Positions 38,456-51,620 of a DNA stretch of 64,000 nt are shown in pieces. The stretch is from Cheiracanthium punctorium (lineage: Eukaryota; Arthropoda; Arachnida; Araneae; Cheiracanthiidae), in the NCBI GenBank assembly GCA_038373885.1, contig JAWZYV010012530.1, positions 186,001-250,000 on the forward strand, read 5' to 3'. Below the pieces are notes generated by a model. That model saw only the letters and a program-made list of their open reading frames with translations. It was not told the DNA's origin and made no database searches. A program made the position numbers and the translations under genes. Each line of letters opens with the position of its first letter. Position 1 is the first letter of the stretch.

Positions 38456-41400
38456 CATGATATTCTTCCCCTTAAAAATGGCGGCCTATATCTACACCAA
38501 CCTCACCTAAAAAAAGATGGCCACTATCACATGTAACCTAAAAGAACGTGTGAGTAAAGGTGTGCTTCCAAAATTAGATTAGAGTCTCTGATTTTGGGAT
38601 ATTACTGTGAAATTACTTTAAATTAACCACAAGAACATGAATGGAAAACGATTTCACATTCCTGTCAAAAGTAAGTCCATAACAAACACCAATTCGCAGA
38701 ATAACTCACGCTGCATCCATAATACTTGAAAAAATGGTTTCAACTGCTCTTTACTATAATATACCAATAAGTTACACCATCTACAGTCCTAGTCGCCAGT
38801 CTTCATGATCGCCTATAGCCACTTGGAGAGGGGGGGCCAGAATTACACCTGTGCCCATTTTGACACCTTTTCGTCTATTACTACCAACTGTTATGAACAT
38901 CCAAAATGTTCCTGTTGAAAACCAATCTCTGGTTGCCAGTCTTAGTTCTTTAAGTATTAACAGATCAAATCGTCTGCGTGGTTTTTTTTTTTTTTTTTTG
39001 TTGTTGTTGTTCTACACTGCTGGACGAGACACAAGTGCTGCTCATCTGGATGAATGTTCCACATTAATTTTTTCAAACTTTGTATTAGGAAAATACTGAA
39101 GAGCTCGTGGAAGTCTAATAGCCAAATGGCTGGCATTTAATGCAAAAACGAATAATAAATGTCTTATGATGTTAATTTGGCGCAAGAAAGTGAATAATGA
39201 ATTCTGTGATTATGCTGTTCTTAAGAGTTTGTTAGCAAGTTGGCTGACACCGAAATTTGGATATTCTAGTTGACCTCTTCGGTTTTTATCAGGTTTGGTT
39301 ATATTATATTAATGTCCAAATTAGTAACTTTTACAATGTAACATTAATTTATTTTAGAATAAGTATTTTATTATGTTTTATTTGTGTCCATGACTTGAAC
39401 AAAAACAGTCCGAAACAGAAAATATTTAGATCTAAGCAATGAATTAGGAAATGTTGCAAAAGATGCAAGAACCTTTTGAACAGAAAGATTCTAATATTTT
39501 AGTTTAATTTTAAAAATTAATTGTTTTCAAAAATATAATTCTCATAATTCCAAAAGATTTTTTCAAGAGTTCCTAACGTTCTGCCCTTCCTCCTAACGTT
39601 CTGCCTCAACTGCCGTTTCTGTAATTTAATCGAAGTTTTTATGCAAGAGACAAGCAAAAATAGGACTAAATTTAAATAACTTTCGAATGGGTTACCAGAG
39701 TTGTGTAACAACTGTCTGTCTGTAGTAAAACGGCTTCGCCATCATATGAGAGCTAGCGTAGCATTATTTAGTGGCAAAGTGAGGCAGTTATCCTTATCTC
39801 CATGAACGTCGACAGTATATTTTCTAGGGGGGGGGGGAGACTACTTCCACATATGGTTGCCATTGTATGGTTAAACGGATTTTTGCATGTTTAAACGGCA
39901 TGCAAATATCTAGGAAGGGGTGGGAGAATGCCCCCCCCCTTGCCCTGTGCTGCCGACGCGCATGCCTGTCTCAAGACTATCAGAAACAGAAAAAGACAGC
40001 CATTGAAGAGCTTTTACAGTTGGCTCTCCTTATCATTAGATTATTAGTTCATTCTTGATCATTCTTGATGTACTTGAATCTAATTTGTCTTATACTAGTC
40101 TAAAAACGAGTCAGAAATAATTTGATGATGAAATATTTAAAAGTTTTTTTTCTTTCTTCACCCTTCTTATATTTTTAAACTTTCAAATGCAGTACAGAGT
40201 ACTACACTAAAAATCCATAAAGTAATGGATAGCTAGAGCAACGAGTATGAGTTATTTGAAAATATATTTCTATGATTTTATTGTACTAAAAGATTTGAAG
40301 GACTTCTTTTTACGATGGGTTTGACTAAACAAGTGAAGAAAGCACTCTTTCACATTCGCGGAGTAATATCCTTTTGAAAATTTCTGCGTCGTGCGTTCTC
40401 TTCCGCTTCACGTATTCTTACACCGTTATTCGACCTCACTTTCACATTCGACCTCGCTCGTTGGTGACGTCATAACATCTCTACTCGTCTACTAATCTTT
40501 CTTAACGACCCAAGTTTGCGGTCGTGATACATTAGTGATTAGAGCTGGTAGGTAAAGGTGTATGCAAGCCCGAAGGCTCCAACTTATTTGCATGCTCTGT
40601 ATTTAGAAGGAGGTGTCCAAATGCGTTTCTCGCCTCCGTTGCATTGGTTAAAGGGTATTGGCTGAAGGAGGTGTGAACGTCATTCATAAAAATAATGCAA
40701 CTCTTGTGTGGGTGGCAACGTCCGTACAACTTCAAAGAAACCAAGATTTTCTTTTGTGTTATCAATATCGTTAAAAAACATTTGTAAGGGGCAGACAAAA
40801 GAAAGATGGAGCATAGACAATTTTTCTTGCAAATTAGAATTAGTAATGATTTCCGTGCATACGAATGGAATTAAGGATGTATTTCTGTGACAATAAAGGA
40901 TTTGTAATAAACAACAAGATTTATTCTGTACCATCCCATGTATTTCAATCATATATTTTTTAGTTTGATTGCAATTGTAATACCCCGCTTGCTGTTCCCG
41001 CCATAAATATAGAAAAAACACGTTCTGCTCACTGTAAAATGAATTTTCTATGTAAGCATCAAGAGAATAACACAGAAAAATGAGTTGTGGTAATGGCTGA
41101 TGCTGCTCGTACTCATATGGAATTGTATTATGACGATTTGATTTAATTTTTGTGTACATACTCCAATATTTGTTAAAAAAAATAGAAGCAGGTAAAACAG
41201 ATTTTTAGGTTTTTTACACCTGTTTATTTGTACGCGGTTTTCTATAGACAAAAATTTACTTATTTTATTTGCCTTAGAAAATAATGGAAACATTTCCAGT
41301 CATAAAAATGTTTCGTTAGAACTAATCTAAATAATTGTACACACATGTATTGCTGTGTGATGAAAGAGATAACCATATTGGATTTCAACATTTTGCAAGG

Positions 41401-42617
41401 TTTATAAAAAAAACCTTTAATGAGATTATCAAGATGATGTAAAGCCTAAAATCCCATTCTTAGTTGGTTTTAAGTATGAAAATAAATGTCATATGAAGGT
41501 CAGAGAAGCAAGAAATGCCTGATTAACTATTTGTTTTTGCCGTAATTAAGCAAATGATCAATATGATAAGAAAGGATTATTTGAGGATTTCATTATTGTC
41601 TGGTCAAAAGTGCATATTTTTGTTAATTACATTTCACAATATTTAGATTAATGCGTAGAGAGCTGACAATGAAACATGAATTTGGTCACACATTAGAATT
41701 AACTAATATTTTAATTTACACTTGTTTTCAAAAAATTTAGTGATATACAGCTCTGAGAAATTTGTATCCAAACGTTAGGTGAATTTTACAAATTACTTTA
41801 CGAGCATCTACTTTTTTGCTATCTGCAGTCATAAAAGCATCTTGGAAAAGGCAAATGCTAAAAATGCCGTTTATTAAAGTATACAAGACAGAAATTTGAT
41901 AATTCATGACATTTATGAGTTGAAGTAGATTCAATTTAATTTAAATATTTTTGTAATTTTATTCAAAATTTACAATTGAAAAGTGTCGCTGTAAAATGTG
42001 TTTTGAATTTAAGAAAAATTTAAATTTATTATACAGTAAATGCAGTAACAGATTTTATCAGTTTATTTTTAAACAGAATGTAATTATAAAAACTGAATGA
42101 ATCAGAGGATAAAGATAAAGGAGTTCGTTATTTTTTGCCTTTGTAACAACATGTCTTCGTTCAAGAATTTCTTATCAGAGCATTCACCAAATATTCTTTC
42201 AAGAATATTCTATCTTACAAAACCCGGCCCGTAATTTAAAATAAATGATTACTGCAAAATAAATGTTGTGGGTATTGTTCTTGAATATGCAACTTAGAAT
42301 TCTTTTTCAAACCTTATTACGGAGCAGCCATGCGCATAAAATATTTATTTACAGCTCCTGCCGTTTTTTAAAAAAAACGTATATTTTTCCTTAAATTAAT
42401 TATTTTAAATTATCTTTAGTTACAATTGAATGCAAATAAAAAAAATTCAAGCTTGAGAAATAAAAAGTTTAAAGCACTTCGAATGCAAAAGCATTTGTGA
42501 AGAATAATTGCTTGCATTTGTGTTTTAAAAGTTAACTATTTCATACATATCTTGTTATTTATTTTGAATAGCTGCTACTAAAAAGTAATTGTTAAAAAAA
42601 AAGACAATTCTCTGATA
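38456..42617. other. Non-coding; one long unassigned frame
   Basis: No gene is recognised. A 159-codon minus-strand open frame (40680-41159) is long for such AT-rich DNA but shows no domain I know. G-runs at about 39830 and C-runs at about 39935 may be remains of hAT-like termini. The rest is AT-rich. Confidence 0.45.
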
Positions 42618-43064
42618 TACAGGGTGTTTGTAATTAAATTTCCACTATAAATAGCATTCTGCAGCTGTGACCGGTGAGCAGATTGCTACCAAATTTGGCA
42701 TATGGACTACAGACGAGATGCGGTCAAAGGAAATTTTTAGAACGCTTAGTTTAAAAAAATGTCCACTAGGTGGCGTTTTGTTTTCATCAATCAGCTCAAA
42801 AAATGACGCAAATTAGTGAATAAATACCCCAAAACTATTGAATACCAATTAAATTTGTTTGTATATTTCGAATTAGCCATTTCCATTATTAAATTTGCCA
42901 TTTTTTTATGCAAAACGCCACCTAGTGAACATTTTTTGAACTTTTTTTTTTTTTTTTTTTAAATTTTTTGAGCGCATATCATATATAGCCAACATACCAA
43001 TTTTAATTACACTCCATTCGCCCCTTTTAGCTATAGAGGGAAGTTTAATTATAACCACCCTGTA
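42618..43064. mobile_element. Mariner-like MITE
   Basis: The left terminus TACAGGGTGTTTGTAATTAA and the reverse-complemented right terminus TACAGGGTGGTTATAATTAA are well matched, and TA lies at both outer edges. The 447-bp interior includes CACCTAGTG-type motifs and a 19-T run (42942-42960). No coding frame is present. Confidence 0.9.
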
Positions 43065-44126
43065 TATATTACATTAAAGTTTTGAAATGCATACATTTTA
43101 GATTAATGCTAAATGTTAAATAATAATAAGCAAGCAAAAATGTTAAATTATTGCAATTATGTTAAATGTTAAATAATATTTGCAAACTGAATATATTTTT
43201 TGTTTTCTGATCATTAATTAGAATTAACTAAAATAACATTTTAAAAACTTTACTACTAAACCATTAAAGATGTTTCTTTCACATATTTTTATTATTAATT
43301 AAAATGATACTTTATTCCCATATCATCATATAAGTTTCACCAGTTAATCATAAATTTAATTAAAATACTTCTTGATAGATTCTCAATTTTTTAAAATTAG
43401 ATTTGAAGTAACGAAAGTAAGATTATGCTTACATTTTGGTAACGTACAATTTACTTTTATGGTGCAACGTAATGAATATAACAGAGGTATCTTTAGGTAA
43501 AGTACCAACTTAATTTTTTTAATTCCAATTATTTTTTGTCTAGTACTAAAAATAAGTGTAAGAAGTTACGAATTTTCCACGAAACATGAGAATAGTTTGT
43601 TAGTTTTCAATTTTTATTACTTCATCATCAAATTCTTCAAAAAAAAAAAAAAAAAAAAAAAAAAATTCCGTTAAAATAATTTTAAACAACAATTACTTTC
43701 ATTAAAGTAAATAAAAAACTTTGTAAAAAACACACATAAGATGTTAAAGGTAAGTGGATACGCACGTTCCAACCAAAAATTGTTTTGGCCTTCTTCAGTC
43801 CAAGCCCTACGTTGCAACGTATACCATCAAAGTCTACGTTACCATCAAAGTCTACGAGTAATGTGCATAATAACTGAATATATATAAATGCATAAATTTA
43901 TTAATTTTAGAAAACTGAAATTTTAATGCAAAAACAATTTTTGGAGTTTTAAATTCTATCCTATATTCTCTGTAAGTTTATCTAAGCCAATCTTTTATCA
44001 AACTTCACGAGCAATATGCCTAATAATAATTTTGAATGGTCAACTTTTGTTAAGTTTAAAAACCGAATAAATTTCACGACAATTTTTTTAAAATTTATTT
44101 TCAAGTTGCATCAATATTCGGAAGCC
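43065..44126. other. Non-coding DNA
   Basis: AT-rich, with a 27-A run at 43639-43665 and a small direct duplication of ACCATCAAAGTCTACG at about 43824-43858. No gene was seen. Confidence 0.55.
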
Positions 44127-44626
44127 TTAACCCTGTGAGGCGTAACCCTTTCCCAATGCTGAAAAAAGGGCAGCCATTGCCATCGCTCGACTTAACTACC
44201 AGCTAGATGGCGGACGATCAAAACGTTCATCGCGTGCCACAGATCTAGAGACCCTTTTTTGACGACAGCTGGCTGTGGCACAGCAAGCTGTCGTCGTTTC
44301 GATGTTTCGATGAACGTTTCGATCGTCCGCCATCTAGCTGGTAGTTAAGTCGAGCGATGGCAACGGCTGCCCTTTTGTCAGCATTGGGCAGTCTATCCAA
44401 CTGTTCTCGCATTCTTCTATTTTTCAGCAGATGTCAGTGCTGTTAAAAATAGTCATGACAATTTTTTTTACGGGAAATGACGTTCTAAAAAGTAAAGGAT
44501 TCTCGTGGAGCTATGATACCCGATACTATTTACATAGAAATCAAATCTATTCTTCATGACTGGCAACAGTCAAAAAGTCAGAGTTAGGTGTTCCCAGAGC
44601 GGGAACACTGCGCGTTAAGGGGTTAA
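44127..44626 (+). mobile_element. piggyBac-type MITE, copy 3, with internal hairpin
   Basis: A 492-bp body (44131-44622) is flanked by TTAA on both sides, with family ends CCCTGTGAGGCGTAACC and, reverse-complemented, CCCCTTAACGCGCAGTG. It is longer than copies 1 and 2 because the segment 44156-44232 is present again as an inverted copy at 44309-44386, giving arms of about 77 bp around a loop of about 76 bp. The terminal-proximal GTGTTCCC/GGGAACAC hairpin is intact. It is non-coding. Confidence 0.88.
44156..44386. repeat. Snap-back duplication inside MITE copy 3
   Basis: The arms share CCATCGCTCGACTTAACTAC, the GATGGCGGACGATC core and AACGTTCATCG, in opposite orientations. Such a structure can flip its centre, which may explain the inverted middle of copy 1. 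Confidence 0.9.
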
Positions 44627-46925
44627 GAGTTATTTATTTCATGCGCCATTATTGTCTATTTACGGTACCACAAAAGATTGGTAGTGTAATGGGCGAAATA
44701 CGTGTCAAGGGTTCTTCACACTGAGTATGTGAATAAAACAAAAGCGAAACTTGAAGCAGTAGGGAATAATGGTCTGAAAGCACGAGACCAGCAGTGTGCT
44801 TCAATGATTGTTTCACCAAGCCGAAACAATTTCTTACATGTTTATTTTTCTTTATCTTTTGTCTTTTTTGTGAATGGCAGCTAGGAAGTGTTTTGGGCAT
44901 CTTTATCGCATTCTTTTATGCTGTGGTATTCTTGCCCACAGAACTTGAATGGCTAATATGCTTTTTAAGCTTCTACTGAAAGGAAAGGAAATACCGGCTT
45001 TCGTTTTTTGTATACTCTATAAAGGAGCTCCGTTGTAGGTATAAAAAAAAGTAGAGAATTTTTCTATATTTATGCACTTTGCTTAATTATATGATTTTTC
45101 GTGAACTTTACTAAGTGTCTTCCTGAGAATTTCGGTTTTTTGTAAACAGTTATACAATGAGCAATAAATAAACAAGAATACAATGCAGCAAAAAGTAAAT
45201 ACAAATATTCTTAAACAGTAAGTATTAAAGTAAAAATACCTTCCTTGTATTAATTAAAAAACCACAAAAATAAGTAATGGAACTTAAACAAATGCTTCGA
45301 AATATGTCCCGTTACTAAACAAAGTAAGGAATTATTGTAAATATTTGTTTGTGTAAAATGACTATAGTGACGACGATATTTTGATGTTAAATACTACTTG
45401 GATTTTAAACCAATACAGTACGCATGTTAGAAAGATCCATGTTTTAATTATTCAAAATAATTCTTTAGCTTAAGTTCCTCAAAAATAGTCTTTAACAAAC
45501 TCAAATGAAACATAATAGAGTGAAACATATATAACTTATTCGAGACTTTAGTCATCAAAACATTTATAAATGCCATGATTTTTACTTGAATATTTGTTAT
45601 TGCGGAATATATAAATTTACAAAAGTGAAAATATGCCAATATCAATATCTTGGTTAGGATCAAAATTTTTACAAATGCATTAATTAAATTTAGAATTAAA
45701 ATAATAAATGGATAATACATCAAACTGCATTTTAAGCATTAATCAAAATAAAATCTCAGGTAAAAATATTTCGTAACAAATTATATACAAATAATCATTA
45801 ATCGTTGCAAAATATTTTATATTTCATACAACATAACTCAAATTAAGTGCAATAAAAATGTAAAATTACTTACTTACAATATTTTAGAATAAGAATTTTA
45901 TTCTCATTTTAATATCTTTATTATAATTTAAGGCAATATTAAGAAAAAAATCGAAGAAAAGTGCATTTAGGGTATATTGTCCTCATATTCAGCGTTGCAA
46001 TTACAGTAAATATGAATTTATTCATACGAAAATAAAAATAGCATTTTATTTTTCGATAACTTAAAAAATTGGCATTCAGTAAATATGACTTATAAAGATG
46101 TAAACTGTTTATTTTGCATTATTATACATCGATGGCATCATTAAATTTTTATTTTACAATGTAAACTGCACAACGTATCAATTATGTGTCAAATTTAAGT
46201 AATACGTAAACATTAGTTCTGTGTTGCGGAGTTAAACTAAAGTTCCTATGAAATCATTACAGTACATTACACACGCTATTCTATAGAATTTAATGTAATT
46301 TACCTCATAAGCAATCCTTGTTTTGAAAGCTTTAGCTTACAGTAGCAAATAAAAACAAAATGAAATTTTACACGCGTAATCCGGGCATTAACTACGAGGA
46401 GCGGTTTCGACGAAACCTCACAAGGACCCCTAGACCATTAAAATCTCTTAGATCAGCTCTATAAAAATTTTCTAGGCTTTAGGATACTATATTAATTTCT
46501 TTCTATGTTCATTTCAGGCCTGCAGGCCAACGTGTAACACACTAGATGCAAATGATCAAGTTGAAAGACAGTAGCATGTAAATTCTATTCTATGAAATAG
46601 AGAGATTTTCTATTTTGGTAAAATGTATTTAATTGAAAAATAAATAACTAAAATTACAGACAACTTTACTACAGTACTAAGGATGGGTCATGTTTTTAGA
46701 ATTTTTTCTGCGCCTTCAACTTCATGAGTACAGATTTTCGTGTTTCAGTATAATTTTCTAAACTTTGCTAGTTTTTGATCAGTTGCAATACTTTTACTCT
46801 TTTGATTTGTAGCTTTGGGGGGCCTCTGAAATGGTTGGAACCCACGACTAAAGCCTGCTGACTCTAATGGATAATTCGGAACCGACTGTGAGTTTTATCA
46901 TGCGGAGTGAAATACCACGAACTAT
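44627..46925. other. Probable intron or intergenic DNA
   Basis: If the SRCR-domain gene continues to the left, this is the start of its first intron. I looked for further SRCR-like coding on the minus strand and found none here. The stretch is otherwise AT-rich without recognised repeats. Confidence 0.45.
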
Positions 46926-46999
46926 TCAATGGTTCTTAATAATTACAAAACTTAGATTACAGATTAATGCAATAGTAGAATAGAAGAAGCTGCACTTAC

Positions 47000-47270
47000 C
47001 TCGTCCTCTTCCGAACTGAGAATTGAAGGTTGCCCTTACGGCTCTGTTGTATCCAAGCATTTTGCAGACGATGTACGCTTCTCGAATGTCCCACTCGTCG
47101 TCACAGATGGAACCCCATCGACCCCTGTAGAACACTTCCACGTTCCCTTCGGTCGGGTTCCTACCACCCACCAGTCGAATAGATCCATCAGGGTAGACTG
47201 GTGTCTCTTGAGCCAGCACGGTTCCGATGACCATCAACGAACATACCACAAGACTCAACGAAGATACCAT
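47000..47270 (-). CDS. First coding exon, secreted SRCR protein (LOXL2-like)
   Basis: The exon encodes 90 codons plus one base. Residues 1-20 form a signal peptide ending V-L-A before Q-E. From about residue 31 an SRCR domain starts I-R-L-V-G-G and continues V-E-V-F-Y-R-G-R-W-G-S-I-C-D-D-E-W-D, then I-V-C-K-M-L-G-Y and F-G-R-G-R-G. The first group-B cysteine is lacking and L-G-Y replaces L-G-C, which marks group A, the class found in lysyl-oxidase-like 2-4 and macrophage scavenger receptors. The exon ends at CGAG|GTAAGTGC in phase 1, the usual phase for SRCR exons. The start has A at -3 and G at +4. A LOXL2-type matrix-crosslinking protein is the best guess, but the lysyl oxidase domain would be in unseen exons, and other SRCR proteins remain possible. 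Confidence 0.9.
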
Positions 47271-47372
47271 TCTCTCGGGTGTGTTAGGGTATAAACGAAC
47301 CGAGAAGTCCTAGAGAAACAAGGATACTTAGAGCTTGGAAAATATGCTCCTACAACAATGAAAATCAACAAA

Positions 47373-47405
47373 TGGAATCGCAGAATCGGAAGGCTTATGT
47401 TTATA
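47373..47405 (-). promoter_or_regulatory. Candidate TATA/initiator promoter of SRCR gene
   Basis: On the minus strand TATAAAC (47405-47399) lies about 32 bp before an initiator-like CCATTTG, whose A is at 47373. That spacing is normal for a TATA promoter. It would give a 5' leader of about 100 nt before the ATG at 47270. Acceptor-like TTTCTCTAG and TTGTTGTAG motifs between the two leave open an upstream non-coding exon. Confidence 0.4.
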
Positions 47406-47479
47406 CCGAAGGTTTGGCTGCTGTGGAACAGTATGGATTGTTCAAATACGCAGGACTCAGGGTCCTAGAGTGCCTTGTT

Positions 47480-48700
47480 AGAAATTCCAGATATTAAATT
47501 TATTTTTTGTCCCTTTTTACCAAGCTGCACAACAGACAGTGTTTTCAAGAGACACGAGTCGGCAAGACATAAGAACGGCTGATTACTTTTGCCTCAATCT
47601 GATAACGCGTGTGGAAAAACGAAAGGATATGTGGGTTGAGTACTCCACTAAATGTTCCAAGGAGCAGTCACGAACTCTGTAGTCCAGGACTGCCGCGACT
47701 GTCGTGCCGCAAGAAAGCGAATTGCAATAGAAGCAGGGCAGGCACACCGCGAGACGATGTTAATAAAAGTGAATCCAAGCAGCCACTGGTCGGCGGAGAG
47801 AGCGCAAGCCAACGAGCCGTTAACTTAACCTATTTCCCGAGAAATCGGCTGGACGCAAGCCGGTTGGGAAGTTCTCTTTTCTCTTTTGCTCGCAGCTTTA
47901 AAAACTAGGGCTGTGAGAGGCAAATAAAGAGGGGAAAAAAGAAAGAAAAAAAAAAGAGGAACAAGGTTTTAAGCCATGCGATTCTACCAAAACAACTCGG
48001 GAGAAAGTGCTTTTTTTTCGTTACAGGAAGCTCACCTAGTCCGGTTTCTTATAATAGATGGACACAAGTCTTTTCCCTGAGTGTGTTTTGTGATCGGCTT
48101 ATCCTCAGGATGGCTGAACGTTGACTAAGGCAGCGAGCCGAAGAGATGGGTTTTTAAAACCACGCGCTTTCCCAGATCTACCTGTCTGTCTGTACCTTCC
48201 TGAGGCCTCTCTCTCACTCTTTCTCCTCTCTCTTTCATCCTACTCTCTCTTTTTCCTCCCTCCCCCCTCTCTTTTTCGGACAGGATTCCCCGCCTCTGCA
48301 GGTTCTGTTTTTTTCCATCCCTCCCCTTTTCAAAGGTTTTCGTGCATTCTTTTTCATGAGTAACTGTGACCATCTCTCGGCGGAGAGAAAGAGAGAGGCA
48401 GGTTCTGGTTTGTTTATTTATTTTTTGTGGGAATTGCTATTATCATATTTTTTTTTTCTTTCAATATAGTAGTAAGGGGAAATTCAGATGTGACGTGCAA
48501 TGCCACTTGCATTCTGGTTGGATATAACGTCACGTGGGCACGCGCGTAACCGCTCAGGTTTTTACCGCGAAGGTTAACGATGGCAATACTTGGTTCGCCA
48601 GCGTTTAGGGCCCCACACCCGCAGTGCGAGCCGAGCGGGGCGGTCATCTGATCTGATAGGTCCTGTCTCGGTAGTTCAGTGGTTTCTTCCGTCTTAAATC
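47480..48700. promoter_or_regulatory. GC/CpG-richer upstream region
   Basis: GC and CpG content rise clearly above the surrounding DNA just upstream of the SRCR exon. Part of it, 48190-48300, is an almost pure CT tract (GA on the gene strand), a context used by GAGA-type factors. ACGTCACGTG at about 48528-48537 combines a CRE half-site with an E-box. The open frames of 75-100 codons on both strands look like products of composition, not genes. A regulatory role is inferred from position and composition. Confidence 0.4.
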
Positions 48701-51318
48701 GGACAATCGGATTATCAAAATAAAGATTTAATAATCTGAATATGTTTTACGTCTCTAAAATTATGAATTTATTATACTCTTTATGTAAACGTACATTTTT
48801 TTTCTTTATTTCAGGTTTAAAAAAATGCTATATGCCTTTTATGCCTACTCGCACCCATACCTATAAAACATTAAACCAAGAACATTTATCTTTTTGATTT
48901 TGATTTAACTTAACATTTTTAACTTATTTAAAACTTCAAACTTATTATGCAAATATAAAATATTTTCTGTTTTTTGAGTTGTGAAGGAAAATATGCCGTT
49001 TTTACACATACGGGCACGATAACCCAAAAAATGCTTAAATAGGCACATATATATTTTAATTTTTATTTTAGTTAAATGGTGCATTTTCAAGCATTTTGTA
49101 AATAGTTTAATTAAAGGAAAATTCCTATCATCATTTTTCAAGAATATTTTTTGATTGGGTCTATGTTAAATATCATAGCTCAGGGTTGGCGAACAATTAG
49201 CGTTCTCTAGATGCCAATTTGGGGGTTAGATATTCTTGAAATTCCTTCATTCTACTTTTTCTTATTTTAAAGAACTTTATGTAAAACAACACTATTTTAT
49301 CGCTCAAATACATGATAATTTAATAATTGTTCATACGGTACTTTTAGCTATACTTTTTTTTACAGTCATGATCGACAGTGATTAACAATAATCGCTGTAA
49401 ACGACTATAGGTAGCACACGTGACTTTTCCGGCTCTTAATGAACAAAAAAGATGATTTTTTAAAAATTGCCAAATTTCACGCAAAATTTAATTTTTTTAT
49501 GAGATTCGTTTCAAAGCTATTCGTTTTTTTTTAATTGCAATGCCTTCTCTTTTATAATTAATGAAAATAAAATAAATATTTAAATAGTCGGAAATACATT
49601 TTTCAAAGTTATATTTTGCCTGCAAAATAAACAATCCATATACACAAGTTTCAAAGGCATGAGTTCATTTGTTAGTTTGAATTTGCTTTAAAGTCAACCG
49701 GCTTGTAAATCTGTTGACTTTTTTACCGGAATATAAGAAAAAAACCTCTTTTCTGCCGGCTTCTTCAGTGTTGTGAATGCTACTTATGAAATATGTCCGG
49801 TGGTGCCTAGTTTTGATTATCTTAGGAAAACATATTCACTTACTCTAGTAGGCTTCGATATGAGTAAAATATGCGTTGCCTCACAGAGCTTAATTAAAAC
49901 TTTCTATGAAATTTTATCAGGAATTATGCGAAAAAATTATCTTTAAGGTTTTCCTAAGTCATTACATGCTAGTATAATTTGACTCCCAATTGTTATTTAA
50001 CCACTTTAATCGCTGCATCGGTAATTACTAAAAAAATATTGTTTTCATTTTCAATGGCTTTTTTATAAACATAAATAATTTTGTGTTGCGGAGAAAACAA
50101 TGTTTTGTGCATCAAAGAGTTAAGTCAAAAATGCGTCTAACAAATATATTAACTATGGTAAATAGATAATATTAAAATTTTTATTATGGTAAAATTTTAA
50201 TATTAAAAAAATTATAAAATTTTTATTTTTCTGCTTTTATTAAAGAAAATATTAGTTCAAATATATGATTGCTCAAATGCATATCAAATGAAATTTATAT
50301 CAAAAGCATTGTTTAAATATTCTAACATGACAATATGAATTGTTTGCGAGTGTTTTAGTAAATTATACATACCCCAGAGAAAAAGGTTAAGAAATTGGAC
50401 AAAGTTATAAAACAGATCGATTTGCAAATACTCAATACAATGTAGGGTGACGTCACTATAATTTATTTTGTGTACATTCTTAGATACATACTCGATAGTT
50501 TGAGAAGTGATGAAATTCAATTGTACGAACCTTCAATGCGACGCCCATTATATTCATTTTTGGTATGCTGCTATAAATCTCAATAATGCATGCTAACTGG
50601 GTTCTGGAGAAAGATAAACTGATTAAACATCATTTAAAGAATTGCGAATGTAATGAAATTATTTTGTGTGTCTCTGTGAAAATAAAAGCCATCATGTTCA
50701 AATTCGAGTATGCTATTATAAATCTCAGTAACGTATGTTAGTTGTGTTGGAATACAGGTAATTTGATTATACCAAATCTGAAAAATTTACTGCCAAGAGA
50801 CTGTAATCTACTTTAGCTGTTTTGAGTGTCTCAGTAAAATAATAATAAATACCATAATTAGATATTTTACTGAAATATACGCTGTAGTGTGCCTGAATAA
50901 TGTATGCTAATTTTTTTGTTTTTCGTTTGAAATACTAGAATGCCTAAGGAACTGTCGTTGAGCATTTATTTCCCATCGATCGTAATGTTCTCTGCTGTGC
51001 ATGCCCGTAAAATAATAAAGTTTTTCTTAAAAGTTATACTTTTTACAATTTGAAAGTGTCAAAGTAAATTATAGTTTTACTTGAAGCTTAGACATTGCAG
51101 TTATGTTCTGAACAAAATATCGTTCAGAAGTATCACTCAGATGATGCTACGCAGGAATTGCCGAAGAAAAAGTTTGAAGACCGTATCATCTAAAGACTCA
51201 TATTTGTCAATTGGTCTCCACACAGTCGTGCGTGGGTTATTAAACATCCATAAATTTTTATTTTCTTCGGGGCTACATCAGACATCCTTTGAACGTTTTT
51301 TGAACCTCTTTCGAACTA
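48701..51318. other. Non-coding DNA
   Basis: AT-rich, with no recognised gene or bounded repeat. A short frame at 51081-51341 has no family features and runs into the TIR element that follows. Confidence 0.5.
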
Positions 51319-51620
51319 CACTGCAAAAAGAAGTCTGTTAAACTGACAGAAAAAAAAAAAAACTTGTCAGCCAGGACGCCAGTTTATTTCCGTATATTTA
51401 TCTGAAGTCTTCCGTATATTTTTCCATATACGGAAGATTCCTGTAAAATAAACTGAGAATCTGTAAAATTTACGGAAGAATTCTGAAAAAAAAAAACGGA
51501 AATATATACAAAAACTGAATATAATGAAGAATAAATAAACTGAAAAAAAAAAAAAAAACTGAAAAAAAAAACCGGCGTCCTAGCTGACAGTATTTTCTGT
51601 GGCAGACTTTTTTTGCAGTG
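51319..51620. mobile_element. CACTGC-ended TIR element
   Basis: The left end CACTGCAAAAAGAAGTCTG and the reverse-complemented right end CACTGCAAAAAAAGTCTG match. A second matched block (GTCAGCCAGGACGCCAG against GTCAGCTAGGACGCCGG) lies just inside. TA borders both ends, and the complementarity extends to AACTA/TAGTT. An internal hairpin pairs CTTCCGTATAT with ATATACGGAAG. It is 302 bp and non-coding. The superfamily is uncertain. Confidence 0.8.

Noticed and set aside
48121..48373. 80-82 codon frames on both strands
   Set aside because: They are caused by the CT/GA-rich tract, which lacks stops on either strand.
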